A DNA stretch of 64,000 bases from Glycocaulis sp050485565 (GTDB taxonomy: Bacteria; Pseudomonadota; Alphaproteobacteria; Caulobacterales; Maricaulaceae). The notes beneath the pieces were generated by a model. That model was not told the origin of the DNA and ran no database searches. It was given only the letters and a program-made list of their open reading frames with translations. Below are positions 33,854 to 42,183 of the stretch, in pieces; position 1 is the stretch's first letter; every line of letters starts with the position of its first letter. The position numbers and the translations under genes were made by a program. The stretch is taken from NCBI RefSeq assembly GCF_050485565.1, contig NZ_JBJHBQ010000006.1:62001-126000 (forward strand), written 5' to 3'.

Positions 33854-35665
33854 CTAAACCCGCAGCTCCCCGCTTTCGATGGCCGCGCGTATCTCCGCCG
33901 TCAGCGGCACATAGGCACCCTGCTCGGGATGATCGATATAGAGCGGTTCGGAGATTTTCGCCGGATCCCAGCCTTCCGCGACCAGATCGGTCTTTTTCAG
34001 CTTGAACGTGCCGGTAGTGTGCTCTGACGGGTCTTCCTGGTGGATGCGCACAAAGAGCGGGCGGGCATAGGCCGGCAGCTCCTTGGTGACATGGGCGTGG
34101 ACAGCCGCCAGATCGAAATCCTTGTTCACCACCAGAGCAGCCATGCCGGCCTTGCCGGGATAATCAGCCACCGGCACGCCATAGATATTGGCCTGCACGA
34201 TGCCGGCGGCCATGCCCATGATCTCGGCCACTTCCGAGGTCGCGACATTCTCCGATTTCCAGCGGAAGGTGTCGCCCACCCGGTCGATGAAGTAGAAATA
34301 GCCTTGCGCATCGCGCTTCATCAGATCGCCGGTGCGGAAATACAGATCGCCCTTCTTGAACACGTCGCGCAGCAGCTTCTTTTCGGTGGCTTCCTTGTCG
34401 CCATAGCCGTCAAAGCGGTAGCGCGCATCATCGGGGCGTATCTCGCCAATGGCCTCGCCCACCTCGTCCGGCCCGCACGGGATGCAGCGCCCCTTGGCGT
34501 TGCGCACCGGCGCTTCGGAATCGAGGTCAAACTTCACCAGAGCCGAGTTGAACCGGCTTTTCAGATAGGGCGGCACACGGCCAATGGAGCCCGGCTTGGA
34601 ATCGAGATTGAGGAAGCTGACATTGCCTTCCGTCGCGCCATAGAACTCCATGATGCGCTTGATGCCGGAGCGCTCCACAAAGCGCGGCCAGACATCAGGG
34701 CGCAGCCCGTTGCCGATGGCGATGCGTATCTTGTGCTTCTTCTCCTCCGGCACCGGTTCTGCGGCCACCAGAAAGCGGCACAGCTCGCCGACATACATGA
34801 ACATGGTCGCACCATGCTCGGCGGCATCGGCCCAGAAGGCGCTGGCGGAAAACTTGCGCCGTACGATCAGCGCCCCGCCCTTGGACAGCGCGCAGCCCAC
34901 ACCGCAAAGCCCGCCAGTGGCGTGATAGAGCGGCAGCACCATCATCATGCGGTCTTTCGGCGAAGCGTTGGACGCCACCGCAAAGCCCTGCAGATAGTAG
35001 AGCGAGCGCGTATGGGCGACGATCGCCGCCTTGGGCAGGCCGGTCGTGCCGGAGGTGTACATTTTCAGGCACGGGTCTTTGGCCAGCAGGTGCTCGCGGT
35101 GCTCGCGACCGGGGCGCACATCCGAGACGGCGGCAAGCGCACCGGACAGATCCTGCCCGCCGGGGACGGTTGTGGCATCGCCATCAAAGATCCAGGGCGT
35201 GATGGCCCCGATGGCCTCGGCAGAGGCCGCATAGGCGGCGCTGAGCTCGCCCTCGATAATGGCATGGCCGGCCTCGGCGATGTTCACCCCGTGGGCGAGC
35301 GCCTTGCCCGTCACCTGATTGTTCAGGAGGGCAGCGATCACGCCCACTTTCGACAGGCCATACCAGAAGGCGATGTATTCCCAGCGATTGCCCATATAGA
35401 GCGCAACCGTGTCGCCGGGCTTGATGCCGCTGGCCAGCGCCCAGTTGGCGACCCTGTTCGCAAACGCATCAAACGCGCCATAGCTGATCGTGGAACCGTC
35501 TTCCAGGATGAAGGCTGGCCGCGTCTTGTGCGCATCGACATTGCGCTCGATCAGATCAGGGGTGAGATCGGTCGAATCCGGGGTAATGGATTTGAGCGTC
35601 TTCAGGAGCCGGATCAGCTCCTTGGTGTAGAAAATTTCACGCCGGATCGCGCTGAAAAAACCCAT
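33854..35665 (-). CDS. Long-chain acyl-CoA synthetase (FATP/VLACS type)
   Basis: ATP-dependent activation of fatty acids to acyl-CoA thioesters. The ANL-superfamily AMP-binding motif is KMYTSGTTGLPKAAI; MEFYGATEGNVSF and YFRTGDLMKRDAQGYFYFIDRVGDTFRWKSENV (in part YFIDRVGDTFRWKGENV-like) are characteristic of the FATP/very-long-chain group, in which the signature ends KSENVAT. It has 603 residues, starting at ATG 35665. The N-terminus (FYTKELIRLLKTL) is amphipathic, which fits membrane association. It is transcribed alone toward the XRE gene and may feed beta-oxidation or lipid recycling. Confidence 0.9.
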   Translation of the reverse strand: MGFFSAIRREIFYTKELIRLLKTLKSITPDSTDLTPDLIERNVDAHKTRPAFILEDGSTISYGAFDAFANRVANWALASGIKPGDTVALYMGNRWEYIAFWYGLSKVGVIAALLNNQVTGKALAHGVNIAEAGHAIIEGELSAAYAASAEAIGAITPWIFDGDATTVPGGQDLSGALAAVSDVRPGREHREHLLAKDPCLKMYTSGTTGLPKAAIVAHTRSLYYLQGFAVASNASPKDRMMMVLPLYHATGGLCGVGCALSKGGALIVRRKFSASAFWADAAEHGATMFMYVGELCRFLVAAEPVPEEKKHKIRIAIGNGLRPDVWPRFVERSGIKRIMEFYGATEGNVSFLNLDSKPGSIGRVPPYLKSRFNSALVKFDLDSEAPVRNAKGRCIPCGPDEVGEAIGEIRPDDARYRFDGYGDKEATEKKLLRDVFKKGDLYFRTGDLMKRDAQGYFYFIDRVGDTFRWKSENVATSEVAEIMGMAAGIVQANIYGVPVADYPGKAGMAALVVNKDFDLAAVHAHVTKELPAYARPLFVRIHQEDPSEHTTGTFKLKKTDLVAEGWDPAKISEPLYIDHPEQGAYVPLTAEIRAAIESGELRV

Positions 35666-35869
35666 CTCGTCTGATCTCCCGCTGACCGCCTCTTACCGGG
35701 CGAAACCTCGACAGTAATTGGCGCGGGATGCGGGTCAAGGCGAAGGCGTGTGCACCGTACTGCGCAGCGCAGCAAATGCAGCAGAAACTGTAATCGCCCC
35801 TACTGTCATAAAATAAAAACATGCATGCATCCCTGTGCCAGCAGGTTAATCCGTAAATTTGGTGGGGAA

Positions 35870-35905
35870 TTAGACGGGGAGTATATGTTAGACGGGGAGT
35901 ATATG
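35870..35905 (+). repeat. Two perfect tandem copies of an 18-bp unit containing a Shine-Dalgarno
   Basis: TTAGACGGGGAGTATATG occurs at 35870-35887 and again at 35888-35905 without a mismatch. Each copy has GGGGAG followed by TATATG. The second copy supplies the ribosome site for the TTG start of the XRE gene at 35907. Such a unit could expand or contract by replication slippage. Confidence 0.9.
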
Positions 35906-35906
35906 A

Positions 35907-36542
35907 TTGTCGGAGGAAAATGGGGCCCGGCGTGAGGGGACGCCAGGCAGGTGGGGGCCAGCGCTGCGGGCTTTGAGGCTGCGCAGCAATATGAAGCAGG
36001 ACGATGCGGCGAGCCGGTTACAGGTCAGCCAGTCCTATATCTCACGGCTGGAAAACGGCGTAATCGAGCCGTCACCGGATATTGTCTCACGCCTGCGCGA
36101 ATTGCTGCAAAATCCGGTTCACCGCCCCCTGGTGGACCAGCTGCGCGCCATTGTACGCCATTCGCCGCATGCGGTGGCGCTGCTGGCATACCGGGACGGC
36201 GCTGTGTCTGTGATAGAGGCCAGTTCCCGCTATCGGCAGGCCGTGCCACCCTTCGAAGCCTACAGGCCAGGCATGGAAATAGCCGATTCGTTGGGTCAGG
36301 CCGTGTCGGACATCGTTCGCGAAGTCCTCTCATGCGGCGCGTTCGAGGGTGAAGTCGCGTGCATGGAGCGGGTCTGGCAAGCGCCGGTCGAGAACGAGTT
36401 GCGCTACTTCCATTCGGTGCAGACCCCGGTATTTACCGGCAGTGACTGGCTGGTGCATTCAGCGACCGCCGCCATGAGCCCCGCCGGTTACGAAGCCTTC
36501 CTGACCCGGAATGGCGGGCCGGCGCTTGTGCACCATTTCTGA
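35907..36542 (+). CDS. XRE-family regulator with C-terminal sensor-like domain
   Basis: The 211-residue protein has a full N-terminal HTH_3 domain (about residues 18-72): LRALRLRSNMKQDDAASRL, VSQSYISRLENGVIEPSPD. A C-terminal region of about 110 residues (HSPHAVALLAYRDGAVSVIEAS to VHHF) looks like a PAS-type ligand fold, with several aromatic residues and two cysteines. Start TTG 35907 is chosen because GGGGAG lies 7 bases upstream and the next ATG (35991) would remove the first HTH helix. It precedes the globin-coupled transducer and BLUF genes in the same direction. Ligand unknown. Confidence 0.8.
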   Translation: MSEENGARREGTPGRWGPALRALRLRSNMKQDDAASRLQVSQSYISRLENGVIEPSPDIVSRLRELLQNPVHRPLVDQLRAIVRHSPHAVALLAYRDGAVSVIEASSRYRQAVPPFEAYRPGMEIADSLGQAVSDIVREVLSCGAFEGEVACMERVWQAPVENELRYFHSVQTPVFTGSDWLVHSATAAMSPAGYEAFLTRNGGPALVHHF

Positions 36543-36620
36543 CCGGCCAGACCTGCCCGGCCCCTGTGAAACACAGGGCAACCGCATGAATTTATTTATG
36601 CATGGGGATCGGCCCGATAA

Positions 36621-36639
36621 TTTATCACCGGTTAACCAT
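36621..36639 (+). promoter_or_regulatory. Near-consensus CtrA box
   Basis: TTTA (36621-36624), seven bases, then TTAACCAT (36632-36639) fits the CtrA consensus TTAA-N7-TTAA with one mismatch. It lies about 55 bases before the start of the chemotaxis transducer. CtrA controls motility and chemotaxis genes in many Alphaproteobacteria, and DivL in this window is part of its control circuit. Confidence 0.55.
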
Positions 36640-36693
36640 GCGGCCCAAACCTCGCCTGTGACGCGAAAAATCGCGCACGCCGGGGAGGCAATC

Positions 36694-38034
36694 ATGGACG
36701 CAGGATTTATTGAGAGCAGGACCGGGTTCCTGGCGCTGGACGACCCACGCCGGGCCACTTTGCGCGCGATGGCGCCGCAGATCACAGCCGCTCTGCCAGA
36801 GGCGCTGGACCGCTTCTACGAAGTCATTTCGGACAATCGCGAAACCGCGCAGCATTTCCGCGACACATCACACCAGGCCAGCGCCCGCGACCGGCAGATG
36901 GCGCACTGGAAGGGCATTCTGGAGGCCCGTTTTGACGATCATTACGCGCAGGCCGTACGCCGGATCGGCCTGGCCCACAGCCAGCTCGGCCTGTCTCCGC
37001 GCTATTATATCGGCGGTTACGCCCATCTCGCCGCCGATCTGATAAAGGCGGCCGTCAACAGCGCGACAGGCAAGCTGCCCTTTGCCAGAGGCCGCGCCGA
37101 TGACCAGATAGACGCGCTGGTTCGCGCCATTTTTCTGGACCTCGAACTGGTCATCTCGATCTATCTGGAAGAGACCGAAGCAGAGGCGCGGCGCACGCGC
37201 GAGGCGCTGGCATCCGAACTGGAAACCGGTATCGCGGCCATGGCCGACAGGCTGGCCGGAGCCAGCGCCGAGCTCGATCACGCGGCCTCAACCGTTCTTG
37301 AGGCTGTTGAAGCCACCCGCGGCGAGGCGACCAACGCAGCATCGGGCGCAGAGCAGGCGGTTGCAAACGTCAAATCGGTGGCCGCTGCATCCAGCCAGAT
37401 CGGCGCAGCATCCGGCGAGATCGCCACGCAGGCCGGCGGCCAGGTGCGCATTGCGACCGAGGCGGTGGAAAAGGCCGCCGAGGCAGCCACCCAGATCACC
37501 GAGCTGGATGAGGCCGCGCGCCAGATCGGCAGCGTTGTCAGCCTGATCCGTGATGTCGCCGAGCAGACTAATCTGCTGGCCCTGAACGCCACCATTGAAG
37601 CGGCCCGGGCCGGGGAGGCCGGCAAGGGATTTGCGGTCGTTGCCTCGGAGGTGAAATCGCTCGCCGAACAGACCGCAAAAGCCACAGCGGAAATCAGCGG
37701 GCGCATCGAAACCATACAGAGCGCTACCGGCGCTGCCGTCGCGGTCGTCAGCGATATCCGCAAGGTGATCGACGAGGTGAGCGAAGCGGCTGCGGCCATC
37801 GGCGCGGCGGTAGAGGAACAGTCCGCTGCGACCGGCGAGATCACCCGCAATGCCGATCAGGCCGCTTCGGGCAATCAGGCCGTCGCCATCTCCATCGCCT
37901 CGGTGGAAACACAGATCGGGTCAGCAGCGCAGGCCGCGCAGTCGGTATCGCAAGGCTCGGCAGCCATCCGCGAGCATTCCGGCGGAATCAACGATCAGAT
38001 CGCCAGCTTCCTGCAAAAGATAAGGGCCGGATAG
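36694..38034 (+). CDS. Globin-coupled methyl-accepting chemotaxis transducer
   Basis: Soluble aerotaxis-type sensor (HemAT class). Residues about 5-165 are a protoglobin domain: RFYEVISDN, HWKGILEARFDDHYAQAV, and proximal haem ligand His95 in IGLAHSQLGLSPRYYIGGY. Residues about 200-445 are the coiled-coil signalling domain with the conserved hairpin tip EQTNLLALNATIEAARAGE and GKGFAVVASEVKSLAEQT. There is no membrane segment. The total is 446 residues. ATG 36694 is preferred because GGAGG is 5 bases upstream. Oxygen binding at the globin would change CheA activity. A near-consensus CtrA box lies upstream and a BLUF gene follows 26 bases later. Confidence 0.93.
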   Translation: MDAGFIESRTGFLALDDPRRATLRAMAPQITAALPEALDRFYEVISDNRETAQHFRDTSHQASARDRQMAHWKGILEARFDDHYAQAVRRIGLAHSQLGLSPRYYIGGYAHLAADLIKAAVNSATGKLPFARGRADDQIDALVRAIFLDLELVISIYLEETEAEARRTREALASELETGIAAMADRLAGASAELDHAASTVLEAVEATRGEATNAASGAEQAVANVKSVAAASSQIGAASGEIATQAGGQVRIATEAVEKAAEAATQITELDEAARQIGSVVSLIRDVAEQTNLLALNATIEAARAGEAGKGFAVVASEVKSLAEQTAKATAEISGRIETIQSATGAAVAVVSDIRKVIDEVSEAAAAIGAAVEEQSAATGEITRNADQAASGNQAVAISIASVETQIGSAAQAAQSVSQGSAAIREHSGGINDQIASFLQKIRAG

Positions 38035-38060
38035 CCGCCCATCCACAAGGACCCCATTTC

Positions 38061-38504
38061 ATGTTCCTCACCCGTCTCGTCTATCACAGCCTGGCCGATT
38101 TTGCTGACAGTTCGGGAAGCGCATCCGACGAGATGGGCCGCATATTATCGGCGGGGCTAAGGAACAACCCGCCCCACGGGCTGACGGGCGTGCTGGCGGT
38201 TGATGGCGACCGCTTCCTGCAGGTGATGGAGGGTTCGCGCAGCGCGGTCTCCTCGACCTTCCGGCGCATCGCCGCCGACAGCGCCCATCGCGCGCTGGAG
38301 ATCGTGTTCTGCGGGGAGGTGGATCAGCGCTGCTTTACCGACTGGTCCGTTGCCATCCTGCGTGAAGAGACCCTGCCGGCCGCAGAGGGCCGGGCGGTGG
38401 ACTATGACCACATCACCGCCGACGGCCTTGTCGAGCGGGCAAGGCGGATACGCGAGACGGGCCTTATCGCGCGCCGGGACACGATGCAGCCCGTCTTCTC
38501 GTAG
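38061..38504 (+). CDS. BLUF-domain blue-light sensor
   Basis: A stand-alone BLUF flavoprotein of 147 residues. Residues equivalent to AppA Tyr21, Asn45, Gln63 and Trp104 are present as Tyr8 (RLVYHS), Asn36 (NNPPHGLTG), Gln54 (RFLQVMEG) and Trp95 (FTDWSV), so the FAD hydrogen-bond network can form. The semi-conserved Met two residues after the Trp is Val97 here. No output domain is attached apart from a short helical C-terminus, so it must act through a partner. It lies 26 bases downstream of the globin-coupled transducer, likely co-transcribed, and converges on the cytochrome bd operon (stop codons 13 bases apart). Confidence 0.93.
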   Translation: MFLTRLVYHSLADFADSSGSASDEMGRILSAGLRNNPPHGLTGVLAVDGDRFLQVMEGSRSAVSSTFRRIAADSAHRALEIVFCGEVDQRCFTDWSVAILREETLPAAEGRAVDYDHITADGLVERARRIRETGLIARRDTMQPVFS

Positions 38505-38517
38505 AGACCATACCGGC

Positions 38518-38649
38518 CTACCAGCGGGCCGCTTCCTCGCTGGAGCCGCTATCGCCTTCATCGCCCAGCGACATCTCGTGCCACATGGCGTTGAGAATGG
38601 CGAACGAGCAGGCGAGGCCGATACCCAGTACCCAGGCAAAATACCACAT
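38518..38649 (-). CDS. cydX: Cytochrome bd oxidase small subunit
   Basis: A 43-residue single-span membrane protein that stabilises the haems of cytochrome bd. The sequence MWYFAWVLGIGLACSFAILN is the CydX/YbgT signature, followed by AMWHEM and a short acidic tail ending AARW. The start at 38649 has AAGGAG 8 bases upstream. It is the third gene of cydA-cydB-cydX, 20 bases after cydB. The tail is slightly longer than in E. coli (37 residues). Easily missed because of its size. Confidence 0.93.
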   Translation of the reverse strand: MWYFAWVLGIGLACSFAILNAMWHEMSLGDEGDSGSSEEAARW

Positions 38650-38669
38650 GGTTCGAACTCCTTATCGCG

Positions 38670-39818
38670 CTAGTAGTAATCGCCGCCGCTGGTCACATCC
38701 TCGGTCGTCACCCGGCCCCACATCACCTTGAAGGCCCACGAGGTGTAGGCGAGGATGATGGGCAGGAAGATCGCGGTCGTGATCAGCATGATGAACAGGG
38801 TGAGATGGCTTGATGAGCTGTTCCACACGGTCAGGCTGGCATTGGGCTGAATGCTCGATGGCAGGATGAAGGGGAACATGGACAGCCCCGCCGTCGAGAT
38901 GATTCCGAAGGTGGAAAGCTTCGAGCCGATAAAAGTGATGCTCTCCGACTTCAGCCGTAAACCCGCCAGCGCGGCAAACGCCCCGCCAAAACCCAGCACA
39001 GGTGCCAGTATCATCCAGGGATGGGCGGCATAATTGGACAGCCACGCGCCCGCCGCCGCCACCGTTTCGGTGCGCAGGGGATTGGACGGGCCTGCCGGGT
39101 CCACATCGCCCACTTGCGTAAAGCCGTAAGGGCCATAGGCCATTACCAGCCCGCCAACGGCAAACAGCACGATCGAGGTGATGGCGAAGATGGGGGCAAG
39201 CGCGCGTGCGCGGTCCCGCACCGGGCCATACTCGGCCTTCATCGACAGCCAGGCCGCACCGTGCAGCCCCATCATCGTCACCGACAGCGCGCCGCACACC
39301 AGCGCGAACGGGTTGAGGAGGTCGAAGAACGAACCATCCCAGAAGGCGCGCAGATCATCGTCCAGCCGGAAAGGCAGACCCACCAGCACATTGCCGACCG
39401 CCACCCCGAAGAGGAGCGCCGGGACAAACCCGCCGGTAAACAGCGCCCAGTCCCACATGGCCCGCCAGCGCTTGTCTTCCCGCTTGGAGCGGTATTTGAA
39501 GCCGACAGGGCGCAGTATCAGCGCGGCCAGCAGCACGAACATCGCCAGGTAAAGCCCGGAGAACGAGACTGCATAGACCAGCGGCCAGGCGGCAAAGATC
39601 GCCCCGCCACCCAGAATGAACCAGACCTGATTGCCTTCCCAGGTCGGCCCGACCGTGTTGATCGCAACCCGGCGTTCAGCATCGGTCTTGGCCACGAAGG
39701 GCAAGAGGCCAGCCACGCCAAAATCAAACCCGTCCGTCGCGGCAAAGCCGATCAGGAGGACGCCCAGCAAGCCCCACCAGAGGACGCGCAGGACTTCATA
39801 AGAAATCGGGATTTCCAT
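38670..39818 (-). CDS. cydB: Cytochrome bd ubiquinol oxidase subunit II
   Basis: CydB pairs with CydA in the inner-membrane quinol oxidase that reduces oxygen with high affinity without pumping protons. The 382-residue protein has about eight hydrophobic helices, with GFAATDGFDFGVAGLLPF and GPTWEGNQVWFILGGGAIFAAWP (in part TWEGNQVWFILGGGA) at the N-terminus, GLHGAAWLSMK in the middle and FPFILPSSIQPNASLTVWN near the end, all diagnostic. It follows cydA by 12 bases. Confidence 0.96.
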   Translation of the reverse strand: MEIPISYEVLRVLWWGLLGVLLIGFAATDGFDFGVAGLLPFVAKTDAERRVAINTVGPTWEGNQVWFILGGGAIFAAWPLVYAVSFSGLYLAMFVLLAALILRPVGFKYRSKREDKRWRAMWDWALFTGGFVPALLFGVAVGNVLVGLPFRLDDDLRAFWDGSFFDLLNPFALVCGALSVTMMGLHGAAWLSMKAEYGPVRDRARALAPIFAITSIVLFAVGGLVMAYGPYGFTQVGDVDPAGPSNPLRTETVAAAGAWLSNYAAHPWMILAPVLGFGGAFAALAGLRLKSESITFIGSKLSTFGIISTAGLSMFPFILPSSIQPNASLTVWNSSSSHLTLFIMLITTAIFLPIILAYTSWAFKVMWGRVTTEDVTSGGDYY

Positions 39819-39830
39819 CTTGCAGCTCTC

Positions 39831-41423
39831 CTATTCGGCCGGAATGGGCGTCATGCCATCGCTGGCGACGGGCTTGTGGGTGGGGCGGCGCGCCACATCA
39901 CCGCCCTTGCCCGCATAGGGGCCCTTGCGGATGAAGTGCAGCATCAGCATCACCTCGACCACCGCCAGCGCGCCGTAGAGCACGGTGAAGCCGGCAATCG
40001 TCATCCATATCTGCGTGGCATTGAGGCTGGAGACGCCAAGGAAGGTCGGCAGCATGCCCTCGATGATCCAGGGCTGGCGGCCATATTCGGCCAGCAGCCA
40101 CCCCAGCTCCGCCGCCACCCAGGGCAGCGGCAGGGAGAACAGCGCCACCCACAGGAACCAGCGCGTCTCGTGTTTTCGCAGCGTGCAGAGCACAAAGGCG
40201 GTGCCAAACAGGAGGATCATGTAGAGGCCAATCCCCGCCATGAAGCGGAAGGACCAGAACAGCACCGGCACGTCGGGAATGGTATCGAACGCGGCCTGAC
40301 GGATCTGCTCTGGCGTCGCGTCTCGCGGGTCTTCCAGATAGCGCCGCAAGAGGAGGGCGTAGCCCAGATCGAACTTCGTCTCCTCAAACTGCGTGCGCGC
40401 TTCGATATCGTTCTCGTCGGCCCGCAGCCTCTGCAGCGCGTCATAGGCGATGAGGCCATTCTCCACGCGCGTCTCGGCCTGGGCGACGAGCGGCAATATG
40501 CCCTCCACCTCCTGGTCCAGCGAGCGCGTGGCGATAAGGCCCAGCACCCAGGGAATATCGACGGCGAAATGCGTGGTCTGGTTTTCGACGTCCGGGAAGC
40601 CAACCAGGGTGAGCGGGGCAGGCGCCTCGTGCGTCTCCCACATCGCTTCCAGCGCGGCGAGCTTCATGCGCTGGTTGTCGGTGAGCGCATAGCCGCTCTC
40701 ATCGCCCAGCACCACGACCGAGAGCGAACCCATCAGGCCGAAGGCGGCCGCCACCGTCATCGAGCGCTTGGCAAAGCCGCGATGCCGGCGCTGCAAGAGG
40801 AACCAGGCCGAGATCGCCAGCACAAAGAGCGCGCCGGTGACATAGCCGGCCGCCACCGTGTGGACGAATTTCGCCTGCGCCACCGGATTGAAGAGCACGG
40901 CCATGAAGTCGACGACTTCCATGCGCATCGTTTCCGGATTGAACTCGGAGCCCACCGGGTTCTGCATCCAGCCATTGGCGATGAGGATCCACAGCGCGGA
41001 GAGATTGGTGCCGATGGCCATGAACCAGGTGACGGCCAAATGGGCCTGCTTGCTCATCCGGTCCCAGCCGAAGAAGAACAGGCCGACAAGCGTCGCTTCC
41101 AGGAAGAAGGCCATCAGGCCCTCGATCGCCAGCGGCGCGCCGAACACATCGCCCACATAGTGGGAGTAGTAGGACCAGTTCATGCCGAACTGGAACTCCA
41201 TCGTGATGCCGGTGGAGACGCCGAGCGCGAAATTGATGCCGAACAGCGCGCCCCAGAATTTCGTCATGTCCTTCCAGACCTGACGGCCGGTCATCACATA
41301 CACGCTCTCCATGATGGCGAGCATGAAGGCGAGGCCCAGCGTGAGCGGCACGAACAGGAAATGGTACATGGCTGTCAGCGCGAACTGCCAGCGTGATAGG
41401 TCGGCAACTTCCATGTCGATCAT
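39831..41423 (-). CDS. cydA: Cytochrome bd ubiquinol oxidase subunit I, long Q-loop
   Basis: CydA carries haems b558, b595 and d and the quinol site. The 530-residue protein shows His21 in AMYHFLFVPLTLGL, GMNWSYYSHYVGD, the second haem ligand in KFVHTVAAGYVTGAL, Met in FRFMAGIGLYM, and GWLLAEYGRQPWIIEGMLPT. The Q-loop after TDNQRMKLAALEAMWET has the long E. coli-type form. Start ATG 41423 gives the standard N-terminus. The promoter region contains an inverted repeat at 41457-41475. The maturation exporter genes cydDC lie 10 kb away at 51989. Confidence 0.97.
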   Translation of the reverse strand: MIDMEVADLSRWQFALTAMYHFLFVPLTLGLAFMLAIMESVYVMTGRQVWKDMTKFWGALFGINFALGVSTGITMEFQFGMNWSYYSHYVGDVFGAPLAIEGLMAFFLEATLVGLFFFGWDRMSKQAHLAVTWFMAIGTNLSALWILIANGWMQNPVGSEFNPETMRMEVVDFMAVLFNPVAQAKFVHTVAAGYVTGALFVLAISAWFLLQRRHRGFAKRSMTVAAAFGLMGSLSVVVLGDESGYALTDNQRMKLAALEAMWETHEAPAPLTLVGFPDVENQTTHFAVDIPWVLGLIATRSLDQEVEGILPLVAQAETRVENGLIAYDALQRLRADENDIEARTQFEETKFDLGYALLLRRYLEDPRDATPEQIRQAAFDTIPDVPVLFWSFRFMAGIGLYMILLFGTAFVLCTLRKHETRWFLWVALFSLPLPWVAAELGWLLAEYGRQPWIIEGMLPTFLGVSSLNATQIWMTIAGFTVLYGALAVVEVMLMLHFIRKGPYAGKGGDVARRPTHKPVASDGMTPIPAE

Positions 41424-41456
41424 GGAAAAACTCCCCGCAGCGATAGGTGCAAACCC

Positions 41457-41475
41457 CTATGGGCAATTCCCATAG
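41457..41475. promoter_or_regulatory. Inverted repeat upstream of cydA
   Basis: CTATGGGCAATTCCCATAG has 7-bp perfect arms around CAATT and lies 34 bases upstream of the cydA start; another CCCTATG occurs at about 41494-41500. It does not match the FNR site TTGATNNNNATCAA. It is a candidate operator for an unidentified regulator of cydABX. Confidence 0.4.
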
Positions 41476-41834
41476 CTGATTTGCGGACTTTTATCCCTAT
41501 GCACGTTCGGGTTTTTTGTGGATAGCGCGCATTGTGACGCAGGGCAGGAATGTCGCAGGGGGGTGTCATCCTCCGGCCGCGCAGCGGTCCGGGGGGGCCA
41601 TGCCTCCGGCCAGCGAGACGCAAAAGACTGGACCCCGGCTCGGAGGCCGGGGACCCGGTTGAGAGGAATGCGCATCGACCGGCACCACCAGCTAATCGCC
41701 GGACCTTGGAAACCGCGGTCCCGGCCCCCGAGCCGGGACCCACATCCGCGTTTCACCGACGAAAGCCGGTGCCCAGTCTTTTTCTGGATCCTTAGCTTGC
41801 GCCGGGAAAACGCGAGGGAGGAAGCATCAGAGAA

Positions 41835-41872
41835 GCCGACACGAAGCTCCCTACCCCTCGTCATTCCGGGCG
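41835..41872 (+). repeat. 38-bp dispersed repeat, copy 1
   Basis: Runs from GCCGACACGAAG to CATTCCGGGCG and matches 42391-42428 at 37 of 38 positions. It leads into the inverted repeat at 41875-41893. Confidence 0.85.
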
Positions 41873-42183
41873 CACCCCGGACTTGATCCGGGGGAGACCC
41901 GGAACCCAGACTTATTAGCTCCGCAGCCCATCCGGGCTGCGATGTTCCGCGAATACCCGCCTGCGCGGGCACAGGCAGTCGCGGGCGCGCGTTCGCGCTC
42001 TTCGAACCGCGAAGCAGTCCGCAAGGCCGACCGGCCGCCGGGCACTGCCTGTCCCCGGCTTGATCGGGGATTGCCCGCAGCGACGCGGATGCGCGGAGCA
42101 TCACAAGAATCTCTAGGTTCCAGATAGCCCTTCGGGCTTCTGGAATGACGAGGTGGAGAAGCCGCGCCCTAAAGACGCCGCGC

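Noticed and set aside
35750..35935. 61-codon frame across the 18-bp tandem repeat
   Set aside because: No Shine-Dalgarno at its start and cysteine-rich, chance-like composition. It overlaps the start of the XRE gene in another frame. The open frame results from the repeat unit being a multiple of three.
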